From the NCBI GenBank assembly GCA_964464595.1, contig CAYXGW010000017.1, forward strand, positions 3,637 through 67,636: a stretch of 64,000 nt of DNA. Direction: 5' to 3'. Position 1 is the stretch's first letter. Each line of letters opens with the position of its first letter. Positions 48,720 through 56,730 of this stretch are shown one piece after another. The notes beneath the pieces were generated by a model. The model made no database searches. It had not been told where the DNA came from and was given only the letters and a program-made list of their open reading frames with translations. Both the position numbers and the translations under genes were made by a program. Source of the DNA: JADFJB01 sp964464595 (GTDB taxonomy: Bacteria; Zhuqueibacterota; JdFR-76; DREG01).

Positions 48720-49421
48720 TCATAATCGTAACTTCAATGTTTCGAATACAATATCTAGCTGATGCATTATCGGGAGAATAGGAGAAGCAATCCCATCACC
48801 ATTCGGACTTACCCCCCACAAGAGCCCCACTGCCTCATGATTTTCATTTAGCACGGCAGCACCAGAATCTCCGTTTATAGAAAAAGGAGTTCTATTATCA
48901 GAATGGATCAACAGTTGATTTTTCGCAGTAATGATATGGCCGTCGACTATTGCCTGGTTGGCATATTGAACGTCCATTATAGTACCTTTGGTAAGCCCTG
49001 TAGCAGCCCCTGCTTTATACACTTTCTCGCCTGCTCTTGCCTCGGCATGTCCGGTAATTTGCGGCAACGAAACTGTTATTTTCGGGCTAGAAATGGTGCT
49101 TATAGCGCAATCGATAAAGAACTCCCAATTGTGAAACCAAATATTTCCGATTTTACCGGCGATTACCTTGCCTAACTCGGTTAAACTTTGTTCATTCTCT
49201 TCTACTTGCCAAACTTTATCGTTTACTGCTGCATTTTTTCCAAAGATGATATGCCAATTACTTAAGATTACCGGCTCGCCGCTTTCACGTAAATAAGCAA
49301 TACAGCCCAGGGTGCCGGGAACACCTTTGCTGTTGACAATTCTATTAGGTTGATCGAATATTGTTCTTGAAGATTTCGTGTTGATATTGTCTGTTAAAGT
49401 TGACAAGTCATCAAACTCCAT
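48720..49421 (-). CDS. Minimal trypsin-like serine protease (233 aa), first gene of the operon
   Basis: This is a compact version of the two proteases that follow. It has only the catalytic core, with His57 (ILSNWHII), Asp104 (FFIDCAIS) and Ser186 (SINGDSGAAVL), and without the N-terminal VGVG-type domain or the C-terminal SNKGPAF domain. All three catalytic residues are kept, so it is probably active. No signal peptide is visible. It is the first gene after the putative promoter at 49460-49489 and starts the operon that ends at 31626. The short length suggests it is the free effector or activator form, which is inference. Confidence 0.85.
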   Translation of the reverse strand: MEFDDLSTLTDNINTKSSRTIFDQPNRIVNSKGVPGTLGCIAYLRESGEPVILSNWHIIFGKNAAVNDKVWQVEENEQSLTELGKVIAGKIGNIWFHNWEFFIDCAISTISSPKITVSLPQITGHAEARAGEKVYKAGAATGLTKGTIMDVQYANQAIVDGHIITAKNQLLIHSDNRTPFSINGDSGAAVLNENHEAVGLLWGVSPNGDGIASPILPIMHQLDIVFETLKLRL

Positions 49422-49439
49422 CTAATTTTGATCCAATAA

Positions 49440-49471
49440 AATACTTTCCGCCATAACACCTTATAAATAGA
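49440..49471 (+). repeat. Left copy of a 32-33 bp imperfect direct repeat
   Basis: The sequence AATAC-T-TTCC-G-CCATAACAC-C-TTATA-AATAGA matches the right copy at 55543-55575 in 29 positions with three substitutions and one one-base indel. A further short similarity (ATGCAAC preceded by TAATGTAAAA) follows about 90 bp on, near 49559. This copy lies 18-50 bp upstream of the first protease gene. Confidence 0.7.
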
Positions 49472-49489
49472 ATATTATCCATGTGTCAG
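49460..49489 (-). promoter_or_regulatory. Putative promoter of the giant-protein operon
   Basis: Read on the minus strand, CTGACA (49489-49484) and TATAAG (49465-49460) are separated by 18 bp and lie about 40 bp before the ATG at 49421. They resemble a sigma-70-type -35/-10 pair. The -10 lies inside the 32-bp element repeated at 55543-55575. FCB bacteria often use different promoter consensus sequences, so this is tentative. Confidence 0.3.
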
Positions 49490-50020
49490 TTCATTAAAAT
49501 GCTTTACGTGGAAATATTTATTTGAATATTACATTTAAGTAACTTGATATAATGTAAAATGCAACTTTTTTTGATACAATTAGGAAAAAATTTTCTCCTG
49601 ATCACAACAAGAAATTAAAATCAAAAAATCTTATCTGCATTTCGAAAGTGAAGTATTATCCTTGCATGGCGAAATCACGCAACCAACCGGTTTCAAATGA
49701 AAAGGCTAAAGTTAACTACAAAAATGTAATTTTTTTTCTTGACTATAATATGATTTATTATTAGCTTTTTTTCGATTTAGTATAAAATCGATCTCCCTAA
49801 TGCAAAACCGAGCCATATTTCAGGAGGAAGATATAGGGAGGATGCCAGTTCTTTTCTATCGGTTTTGCGCTAACTATACAATAATAGTCCGTATTTAGGC
49901 ATGTTCGAATAGTGGTTTACTTACCCAATAACACAAGCAGTTGTTGCTTCCTTTTCCCCGGCTGTCAATTCTGCTTTATGTGGAATCTCTTAAGGGAAAA
50001 ATTAGAATTAGTGGGGCTTA

Positions 50021-50299
50021 GTGAAAGCACTGGATGAAATGACAAATTCACAATTAAGAGAAGAGATTAGACAGGCTGTTGAAATCGTTCTACAGAAACC
50101 TCTGGATACAATTAACCCCAATCAAACATTTGTTGGCGACCTGGGTTTGGATTCGTTAGGAATCATGAAAATGGCTTTGGAATTGGAAAACCGTCTAAAA
50201 ATCGTTATTGAAGAGGGGGCCGAATTTGAAATTCAAACTGTAGCTGATTTGGTAGAATTTCTGAAAGCAAAGTTAATAGATAACGACTCAAGCATTTGA
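50021..50299 (+). CDS. Acyl carrier protein
   Basis: This 92-aa protein has the carrier signature GDLGLDSLGIMKMALELE. Ser45 in the DSL motif is the expected attachment site for 4'-phosphopantetheine. The start is GTG at 50021 with GGGG upstream. An ATG six codons later is an alternative. The fatty acyl-AMP ligase gene begins 1 bp after its stop. The pair probably loads a fatty acid onto this carrier. No ketosynthase or peptide synthetase gene is near, so the acyl group's destination is unknown. It is not part of a fatty acid synthesis cluster. Confidence 0.9.
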   Translation: MKALDEMTNSQLREEIRQAVEIVLQKPLDTINPNQTFVGDLGLDSLGIMKMALELENRLKIVIEEGAEFEIQTVADLVEFLKAKLIDNDSSI

Positions 50300-50300
50300 A

Positions 50301-52001
50301 ATGGATAACTCTGTAGAATGCCTTCCTGCCGTTTTAGTGCGGGCTTCAAATCAAACAAATGCAGTTCGATTTGTTGCGCGCAACAAAGATGTCCTGAACT
50401 TAAGTTATCGTGAGATTTTGCGCCGAGTTTGTTTGGTCGCTGACAACCTTAAAATATTGGGTATTCAGCCGGGAAATAGGGTGGCCATCATACTCAAAAC
50501 ATCTCCTGAATTTTATGATGCATTTTGGGGAATATTATGGGTAGGAGCCATACCGGTTACAATCGCTCCACCCAACTTTGCTATCCAATCAGAATACGCA
50601 AAACGCACAGCCAATATGTTAAAAAAAGTGGATGTATCCTTAGTATTAACAACCAAACATCTCTTGAATCGGATTGCCTATATTGTGCAAGATGCCTTTC
50701 CTGAAACCGGTTGCAAATCAATCGAAGACATGCTTGATCATTCAGAGCCTTTGCCTGGCTACTATCCCGTGGATGGAGATGAAATTGCTTTAATTCAATT
50801 CTCCTCAGGAACTGAAGCCGAACCTAAACCGATTGCCTTGACACATAGACAAATCTTGGCCAATGTGCAAGCGATTATCGATCTTATTACGTCTCACAAC
50901 CCGGGTAAGCCTATCGGTGCATGCTGGCTACCCCTGTATCACGATATGGGATTGATCGGTTGCTTGGTTACTGCAACTGTATTGTCCTGTGATATGATAT
51001 ACCTGGCACCAGAAACCTTCGTTTCCAATCCAGCTTCCTGGCTCCAGATTATATCCAAATACCGTGTTACTGTTAGCCCGGCACCAAATTTTGCCTATGG
51101 AATGTGTGCCGATAATATAGATGATACGGACATTAATGGACTGGATCTTTCTTGCTGGCGTCTTGCTTTAAATGGTGGGGAGTTTATAGCCGAAAGTACT
51201 CTTAATCGCTTCATTAGCCGCTTTCAACCAGTGGGTTTTAATCCCAACGCTATGATTCCTGTTTATGGGTTAGCCGAAGCGGCCTTAGCAGTAACGGGTT
51301 CAAAAATTATGAATCGTTTTCATGTCGAACGTTTTAGCTCAGAATCACTTTTTAGCGGCAAAGTTAAACATTCTGACTGTGGTGTGCCTCTTATATGTTT
51401 AGGGGCTCCATTAGCGAGTTTTGAGCTTCGTATTACCAATAATAATAATGAACAATTACCGGAGGGCGTAATTGGTAAGTTATTAGTAAAAGGACCTTCA
51501 ATAATGAAAGGTTATTTTCGAGATGAAGCTGCTACAAATTCTGTTATTTCAGACGGCTGGCTCGACACAGGAGATGATGGATTTCTTTTAAATGGAAAGT
51601 TATTTTTGTATGGCCGCCGTAAAGACCACATTGTGATCAATGGACGCAACCACTCGTCTCAAATCGTAGAAGATGCTGCGGAAGCCGTCTTAAACAGGCG
51701 AAACATATCGGCTGCAGTTGGGATTGGCCCAGAACAGGGGCAGATTGAAACCATGTCAGTTTTTATTGAAAGAGAACGTCATATCTCGCTAAAAGACGAC
51801 CAAAACGTTGCCGAACGTGTATATAAATCTATATGCGACATCACAGGATTACTTCCCGAAAAGATAATCCTTGTCCCAGCGAAAACATTACCCCGTACAA
51901 CGAGTGGAAAAATCCAACGTAAGGAAATCATAAGGCAATTTCATTCCGGCACTATTGCCTCCACTGACAGAATTTTTGATTTTAAGCCTCAAAATGACTA
52001 G
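50301..52001 (+). CDS. Fatty acyl-AMP ligase (FAAL-like adenylation enzyme)
   Basis: This 566-aa member of the ANL adenylation superfamily has IQFSSGTEAEPKPIALTH (phosphate loop), WLPLYHDMGLIGCLV, VYGLAEAALAVTG, WLDTGDDGFLLNGKLFLYG, GRRKDHIVINGRNH and the C-terminal LPRTTSGKIQRKEI, whose Lys is catalytic. WLPLYHDMGLIG is the form typical of acyl-AMP ligases that load carrier proteins rather than CoA. With the acyl carrier protein encoded 1 bp upstream it makes a complete activation-and-loading pair. The acyl acceptor is not encoded next to it. The gene is oriented divergently from the protease operon. Confidence 0.9.
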   Translation: MDNSVECLPAVLVRASNQTNAVRFVARNKDVLNLSYREILRRVCLVADNLKILGIQPGNRVAIILKTSPEFYDAFWGILWVGAIPVTIAPPNFAIQSEYAKRTANMLKKVDVSLVLTTKHLLNRIAYIVQDAFPETGCKSIEDMLDHSEPLPGYYPVDGDEIALIQFSSGTEAEPKPIALTHRQILANVQAIIDLITSHNPGKPIGACWLPLYHDMGLIGCLVTATVLSCDMIYLAPETFVSNPASWLQIISKYRVTVSPAPNFAYGMCADNIDDTDINGLDLSCWRLALNGGEFIAESTLNRFISRFQPVGFNPNAMIPVYGLAEAALAVTGSKIMNRFHVERFSSESLFSGKVKHSDCGVPLICLGAPLASFELRITNNNNEQLPEGVIGKLLVKGPSIMKGYFRDEAATNSVISDGWLDTGDDGFLLNGKLFLYGRRKDHIVINGRNHSSQIVEDAAEAVLNRRNISAAVGIGPEQGQIETMSVFIERERHISLKDDQNVAERVYKSICDITGLLPEKIILVPAKTLPRTTSGKIQRKEIIRQFHSGTIASTDRIFDFKPQND

Positions 52002-52256
52002 CATAATTCAAATGGCGTTTGCAATCAAAAGTGTATAAAATATTGTAAGCTATTTGAATAAATTTTTCTTGATTCTCTACGCATATCAGGCAACCTCAAT
52101 TTCGATATTTTTAGTTTGGTTATAACCAAATATTGTCAATTCTAATTCTTCTTTTTTTCGTCCTTGCTCAAGATAGTCTCCGTCGAAGGTACCAACGTCT
52201 CCCATTTTAGGCACTTTTTTCTTTGTGCCTTTGTGCATTTGTGCCTTTGTTACTTT
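52002..52256. repeat. Spacer with pyrimidine/GT-rich short tandem repeats
   Basis: From about 52205 to 52290 the sequence consists of degenerate 8-9 bp units of the type CTTTGTGAC / CTTTGTTACTTT. These continue into the 3' end of the radical SAM gene, where on the minus strand they encode the final KVTKSQS residues. They look like a microsatellite that has grown into the gene end. Nothing else is recognised in the 255-bp spacer. Confidence 0.6.
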
Positions 52257-53404
52257 TTAACTTTGTGACTTTGTTACTTTGTGACTTTGTTCTGCTAAAT
52301 ATCTTTGTACCTTTTCTTTAATATCACCTTTAACGTTTCTGATCGTTGCCAAGTCAGCCCTTTCTGCAATGGCTTCAATGGATTCTGTTAAGTTTTGAAT
52401 GTTTTGTCCTGCCCAAAATAAATGATTCCAATATTTACCAAGCATCTGTTTTTCATAAGCTTCATTCAGTAATTTTTCTGCAATCAAATAGTTTGTTTTC
52501 CGATAATCCTCCGGAATAAAACGCTTCATCCGATACGAAAGTTGATATTTTTTGCATAACTCAAATAGTCTCTTATGTCTTGGAAGAAGATAGCTCATTG
52601 GGGGAGCATAGTCTCCATCATATTGTTGGGAATCATAAGAGAAACCGTAAAGTTGTTCATAGCCCGAAACCAGTTCAGGAAACCTTTCTTTCAGGTGTTT
52701 CAAAAACCACAACGCCTGGCGATCCCGGAGTGTCATCCCGCCGCCAAAAAGCAAATAATCCGCACCCGCATTTTTCGTTGATTTTACCAATTCTTCCAAA
52801 GCTTCATCCGAATCACACAAAAACGGAATTAACGGGATTAACAACACGCCGGTCTGAACATGTTTAGTATTTTGTTTTATCTGGCTAATTACTTCAAATC
52901 TCATATCGGGGGGAGGCGATCTTTTATCCAGGAATTTCGCAAACTCTTTATTTGCTGTTGTTATTGTGACTGAAATGCTGCACCATGAATTTTTTCCAAT
53001 CTCATCAAGTATTTCCAAATCCCGCAAAACCAACGTTGATTTCGTTGCCAAATGAATTGGATACCGTTGGTTGGTAAGCACTTCGAGACATTGACGAGTA
53101 TTTTCATATTTTTTTTCTGTAGCTTGATAACAATCCGTGACTCCCCCATCCTAACCACATCGCTGAGAAATGTTCTGGCTTTAGATAGACGATGATCTAA
53201 CATCTTCCCCACATTTTGCTTTATAATAATTTTGTTTTCAAAATCTTCCGGCATATAGTATTTGGCGCTTCGGGCATCACAATAAATGCAGCCAAAAAGA
53301 CAACCATTATATGGGTTGATCGTGTAACGATCCCAAAACCAGCTGTCAATAAACTTTTTCTTGTTAATAATGGACTTAAATTCTTTTTGGATAAATTCAG
53401 GCAT
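52257..53404 (-). pseudogene. Radical SAM protein (SplB / Rv2578c-like), frameshifted in a C5 run
   Basis: The N-terminal frame (53404 to about 53147) has the cluster motif CLFGCIYC (Cys35, Cys39, Cys42; CxxxCxxC), preceded by INPYNG, as in Rv2578c or spore-photoproduct-lyase-like proteins. The reading then shifts. The correct continuation (GGVTDCYQATEKKYENTR then VLTNQRYPIHLATKS) is in another frame that ends at 52257. The switch coincides with CCCCC at 53143-53147 (GGGGG on the coding strand), where one extra G would restore about 380 residues. Either a real loss of function or a homopolymer sequencing error. The C-terminus runs into tandem repeats. Substrate unknown. Confidence 0.8.
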
Positions 53405-53843
53405 CAGTTTTTTGCATATCTATGATTAGCACTGCTTTTTTGTTCACTATTTATTTTTTTCCACTTCATAGGTTAATTGAATGGAACCACATTCATAGCT
53501 TTTGGTCGAAATATGTTTAAAACTCATCAAAATGAACTTAATTAATTTACTAAAAAAAACAAAACCCAAGGCTTGGGTGCAAGCGGTTTTTAAATCGGGG
53601 TAAATATCTTGTTTTACAAGTGCAAAATTAATCATTATTTGCTTTTATTCTTTTTTTTGATTTTGGTTCAGGTCTAAAATGTAGGTAACAAAATTGATTA
53701 TCTGAAATCATATTTTCCCGGATCGTGTTGCAGGTTCAAAAAGTGTTGCGGTAGGAATTATTATTACACCCATCGTTACAAAGAAAACAACTGTGAATGG
53801 ATCGTGCCTTTCATAATATTTCATGGCACTATTAGTCGCGTAG
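53405..53843. other. Gene-poor spacer
   Basis: These 439 bp lie between the radical SAM gene and the decayed amine oxidase. A 62-codon minus-strand frame (53447-53635) has no recognisable protein character and is not called. The spacer holds the terminator-like element at 53552-53578 and AT-rich sequence otherwise. Confidence 0.5.
53552..53578 (-). terminator. Terminator-like palindrome with T-run
   Basis: On the minus strand, ACCCAAG-C-CTTGGGT (53578-53564) is followed by TTTTGTTTTTTTT (53563-53552 and just beyond). The effective stem is five to six pairs because the loop must open. It may terminate transcription from the amine oxidase region upstream. Confidence 0.4.
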
Positions 53844-55445
53844 TTAATGTGAACCGAATTGCCCAATGGCCGTCAATGCAGCGTCGCGACCGGACTTAAG
53901 CGCTCCTTCCATGAAAGCCACATAAAACGATGAAGTGTGCTCACCTGCGAGGATGAATGAAGGGGCATTGGAAATTCCATTTTCATTTGCATCGATTGCC
54001 TTCTTCCAGTCGCTGAGATAATGCACGTTGGCATGGTTTCGGGGGCCGGGGCCGTAGGCCGCGTAGCCAACCTCGTATCGTTGACGATGGTGCTTGACCG
54101 GGAAGCCAGCCATCAAAGGATCGTTGCCGGGTCGGCATACATGGTCTTCCACCCATTTCAGGGCGTCTTTTTGAGGCTGACTCACCATGTCCGGCATGGC
54201 ATTGTAGGTGAGGTAAAACATAATCCAGCCGTATGTTCAGGACCCTGCCCACCTAAATAATCGCGATTAATAAACAGGTGATTACCGTCCGTTTCGCCCG
54301 CTTTCCTTACCGCCACTTTGCCATGCTTTCCATAATTGATTTTCTTATGGAGCGCATCAAGCACATTCTTAACAGGTTTGGAATTGACAATATCCAACGT
54401 CCCATACAAATGGGCGGGAACACATCCGAAGCCGATTCCTGCTTTGTCGGACCGTTCCACGAGACTTCCCATTGGTTCTCTTGGGCCTTGATCTTGGTCA
54501 CCGTGCGATCACACAAGACTCGTGAGCCCATGTGATCGTTTACAATGCACTCCATCCGGTTGGCAATTTCCTGGTTGCCCTCCTTTACGCGCATGCACTC
54601 ATGCAAACCCATCGACTGCTAGGGGATAAGGCCGGCTGTCCACTCAAACTGGTCGATGGCATTTTGGTGGGTGATAAACGCCAACCCGATCTCCGCTACA
54701 TTTCCATATTCGCCAGCCATCGAATTCGACCAGATCTCGCGCGCCAGGGTGAGGTCAGCATTACTTGAGTCGTATGGCCAGTTAGCGTCCAGCCATGCTA
54801 GTGCCGATTCGCTTTTCCATTTCTTCACATTGCCCAGCTCATGGGGCCAGGCGTCAAAAGGTTTCAAGCTGAGATAGTGCGCGTGTTTCAGGGTAGTTTT
54901 CTGACCGTAAAATGTTACGGTGACTCCTGGAGAAAGCTGGATGGTATGGCAATCTGGCGCGTCATCACTTTCCTCCACAATTACAATCGGATATTTATCC
55001 TGTTCAAGTATTGTACATTCCACCAGAAACTGCTTCCCGAGAAAGGTAAGCAGCTCTTCAAATGCCGCGAGGTACTCACGCGTTTTATCCGAGAGTCCCT
55101 CCTGGGTGTGGACAACATCGGCATTGATGCGATAGCTGGAGGCGTAATCCATCTCTCCTTTCTCGCCCAGCGACCAACCGGGTGTGCAGTCGATATCAAG
55201 GCCAAGACGACCACAGTAGTCAAGTGTGGTCACGAAGTTGCCATCTATAAACTCACCACCCATCTCAACTTTGTAGGAGTGCCGTCAGCCTGGTTTAGCG
55301 TCCAAATACGTCCTCCCACGCTATCGTTGCGTTCCAGGACGGTAACCTGTACCTCCTCGGTATCGTGATTACAAGAGTTTAAAACCAGTTCGTATGCCAC
55401 GGCCATGCCGGCAAAGCCCCCGCCAATTACTGCTACTTTTTTCAT
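53844..55445 (-). pseudogene. Decayed flavin monoamine oxidase-like gene
   Basis: The fragments in order make one amine oxidase. VAVIGGGFAGMAVAYEL (FAD-binding, at 55445) and LERNDSVGGRIWT come first, then GGEFIDGN in a second frame. An in-frame TAG stands at 54619-54621 between AGLIP and QSMGLHE. Another frame follows (HLYGTLDIVNSKPVKNVLDA), and finally FYLTYNAMPDMVSQP to AGEHTSSFYVAFMEGALKSG at the C-terminus. I count three frameshifts (near 55270, 54425 and 54225) and one nonsense codon explained by C to T (CAG to TAG). The G+C content is visibly higher than in the first 30 kb (one line counted: 32 of 60 bases versus 20 of 60). Non-functional as sequenced. Confidence 0.85.
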
Positions 55446-55542
55446 AGTAAACTCATTGATTGGTGATTGGTACCCATTTTTTGATTCTCAAACTTTGCCA
55501 ATTAAAAATGCAAATAAAACTGCCTAACTTATTAATAACTGG

Positions 55543-55575
55543 AATACATTCCTCCATAACACATTATAGAATAGA
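55543..55575 (+). repeat. Right copy of the 32-33 bp imperfect direct repeat
   Basis: The sequence AATAC-A-TTCC-T-CCATAACAC-A-TTATAG-AATAGA is the partner of 49440-49471, in the same orientation. It lies about 100 bp upstream of the amine oxidase pseudogene start and 43 bp before the recombinase stub. AT-rich sequence (TATAATATAATATAATATG) follows. Confidence 0.7.
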
Positions 55576-55617
55576 GTTTTACAATATTTATATTAAATAC
55601 ATATAATATAATATAAT

Positions 55618-55743
55618 ATGCAACAGTTTTATGACCATGCAGATGTAAAGACAACTGAAATCTATGCCCATATCACGGAGAATAATATCTCAGTTTTTCA
55701 AACCCCCTTGATGTTTTGGCCTATCGTGAACCTACCGTGTTAG
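55618..55743 (+). pseudogene. C-terminal stub of a tyrosine recombinase/integrase
   Basis: A 41-codon frame reads QQFYDHADVKTTEIYAHI then TENNISVFQTPL. DHADVKTTEIYAHI is the classic ending of phage-type integrases (LGHxxxxTTxxYxH), which contains the catalytic Tyr. The catalytic His, the Arg residues and the whole N-terminal part are missing, so this is a remnant. It is convergent with the S74 gene and overlaps its stop by 3 bp. It marks a former integration event at this place. Confidence 0.8.
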
Positions 55744-56483
55744 TCGAAATAACTATTATTCACATTCATCTTCTGTAGCGCCGTCTCGATTCGGACAATG
55801 CGTTTCTCGAAGACGCTGCTCTGTGCTTTCAAGCTACTATTTTCTGCTTTCAAGCCTTCAATCTCGGCTTGTTTCGCCTCGATGATCCGCTGCTGTTCCT
55901 GGGTAGCACTCACATTGAGCATGGCAATAGCTTCGTAATCTACGGTGTGGAAGTCATCCACCTCTCTACCGTAAACAAATACTTTCTGTGATCCGGAGTC
56001 CGGAGTAGGGAGTGCTACCTTGAAGCGATTCGGTTCTGCCTCGATTACTTCGTAAATTTCCTGGGCGTTTTCGGTAATGATCTTCACCTTTTCACCTGCC
56101 GCAAGATCCGTAGCCAGCATGATCCAGCCGTCTTTAAGATGAGCACCACAATAAATGTCGGGAACAACTTCGGTGATATTCGAAGAAACTGCCTGGGGAT
56201 AGATTGCTTTCACTTGCTGACCAACCACTTTTTTATGCGGAGCACTACCTTTTGATAGGGTATCTTTCAAGGTATAATTGGTGATTTCAATAGCCATCAA
56301 GGTCTTCAAGTCTGCTTTGCCATCGGAGATGCCCAGGATATCTTTCATCCGCTCATCGGAGTGCGCGTTGAACTCTCTGCCTGCAATCCAAGAGGTTGCG
56401 TAAATTGGTCCTGAGATTTCCAATCAGGCTTTCTTAGGGTTTCTGGTTCCGATGCCGACGTTGCCGTCTCCTTGCACAGTCAT
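55740..56483 (-). pseudogene. Tail-fibre-like protein with S74-type chaperone domain, internal in-frame TGA
   Basis: The frame opens at ATG 56483, overlaps the previous stop (ATGA) and gives MTVQGDGNVGIGTRNPKKA. It then meets TGA at 56424-56426 and continues in the same frame as LEISGPIYATSWIAGREFN, then HSDERMKDILG, the self-cleavage and start motif of S74 intramolecular chaperones. VVGQQVKAIYPQAV, DFHTVDYEAIAMLNVSATQE and a trimeric coiled coil (QEQQRIIEAKQAEIEGLKAE) follow. CGA (Arg) to TGA is a single C to T change and would give NPKKARLEISG. Translation could restart at TTG 56423. It is the last gene of the second block. Confidence 0.8.
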
Positions 56484-56719
56484 GAACTTTCCAAACGAAC
56501 CAATGTAGGCTTTTCTTTCACTTCTGATTGCCCTGGCGGATCGCCATCGTCCCTATTAAATTTATCCAGTTCTTCTTGCAACACCTGAATGGCTCCGCTG
56601 ATTCGAAGAAGGGTGTTATTAAGAGCACGCCTTTTATCGTCAAGCTCAGCCATATTTTTTTGGCCTGATTCAAATTCGGCTTTCAACTCTTCAATTCGCT
56701 TTTCCAATTGCTCACGCAT
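56480..56719 (-). CDS. Small coiled-coil protein
   Basis: This is a roughly 79-aa charged helical protein (MREQLEKRIEELKAEFESG, then DDKRRALNNTLLRISGAIQVL) with a short Pro/Gly-rich tail. The frame also contains starts at 56731 (ATG overlapping the previous stop) and 56734, but GGAGG at ideal spacing precedes the ATG at 56719, so I choose that. It lies between the fibre-like gene and the S74-domain gene, and its stop overlaps the next ATG. It is probably an oligomerisation or adaptor subunit for the fibre proteins. No named family. Confidence 0.6.
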   Translation of the reverse strand: MREQLEKRIEELKAEFESGQKNMAELDDKRRALNNTLLRISGAIQVLQEELDKFNRDDGDPPGQSEVKEKPTLVRLESS

Positions 56720-56730
56720 TTTTTCCTCCA

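Larger units (their letters stand above)
49422..50020. promoter_or_regulatory. Divergent intergenic region with long-range inverted repeat
   Basis: These 599 bp separate the minus-strand protease operon and the plus-strand ACP gene. A perfect 10-bp inverted repeat GCAAAACCGA / TCGGTTTTGC (49802-49811 and 49859-49868) encloses 47 bp that contain two purine-rich Shine-Dalgarno-like runs (AGGAGG, AGGGAGG). An 18-codon frame starts at ATG 49842, with the second run directly against it. It could be a leader peptide, a structured leader of the ACP-ligase mRNA or a protein-binding site. A small hairpin CGATTT...AAATCG lies at about 49773-49790. Confidence 0.4.

Noticed and set aside
53143..53147. 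Programmed ribosomal frameshift in the radical SAM gene
   Set aside because: There is only a G run without a slippery heptamer, and the family is normally a single frame. Mutation or sequencing error is more likely.
53447..53635. Small minus-strand gene of 62 codons
   Set aside because: No ribosome site, no recognisable motif, and a terminator-like palindrome lies inside it.
56424..56426. Selenocysteine codon in the S74 gene
   Set aside because: The position corresponds to Arg or Lys in VGIGT-type proteins, no SECIS-like structure was noted, and the gene is not a redox enzyme. A nonsense change is simpler.
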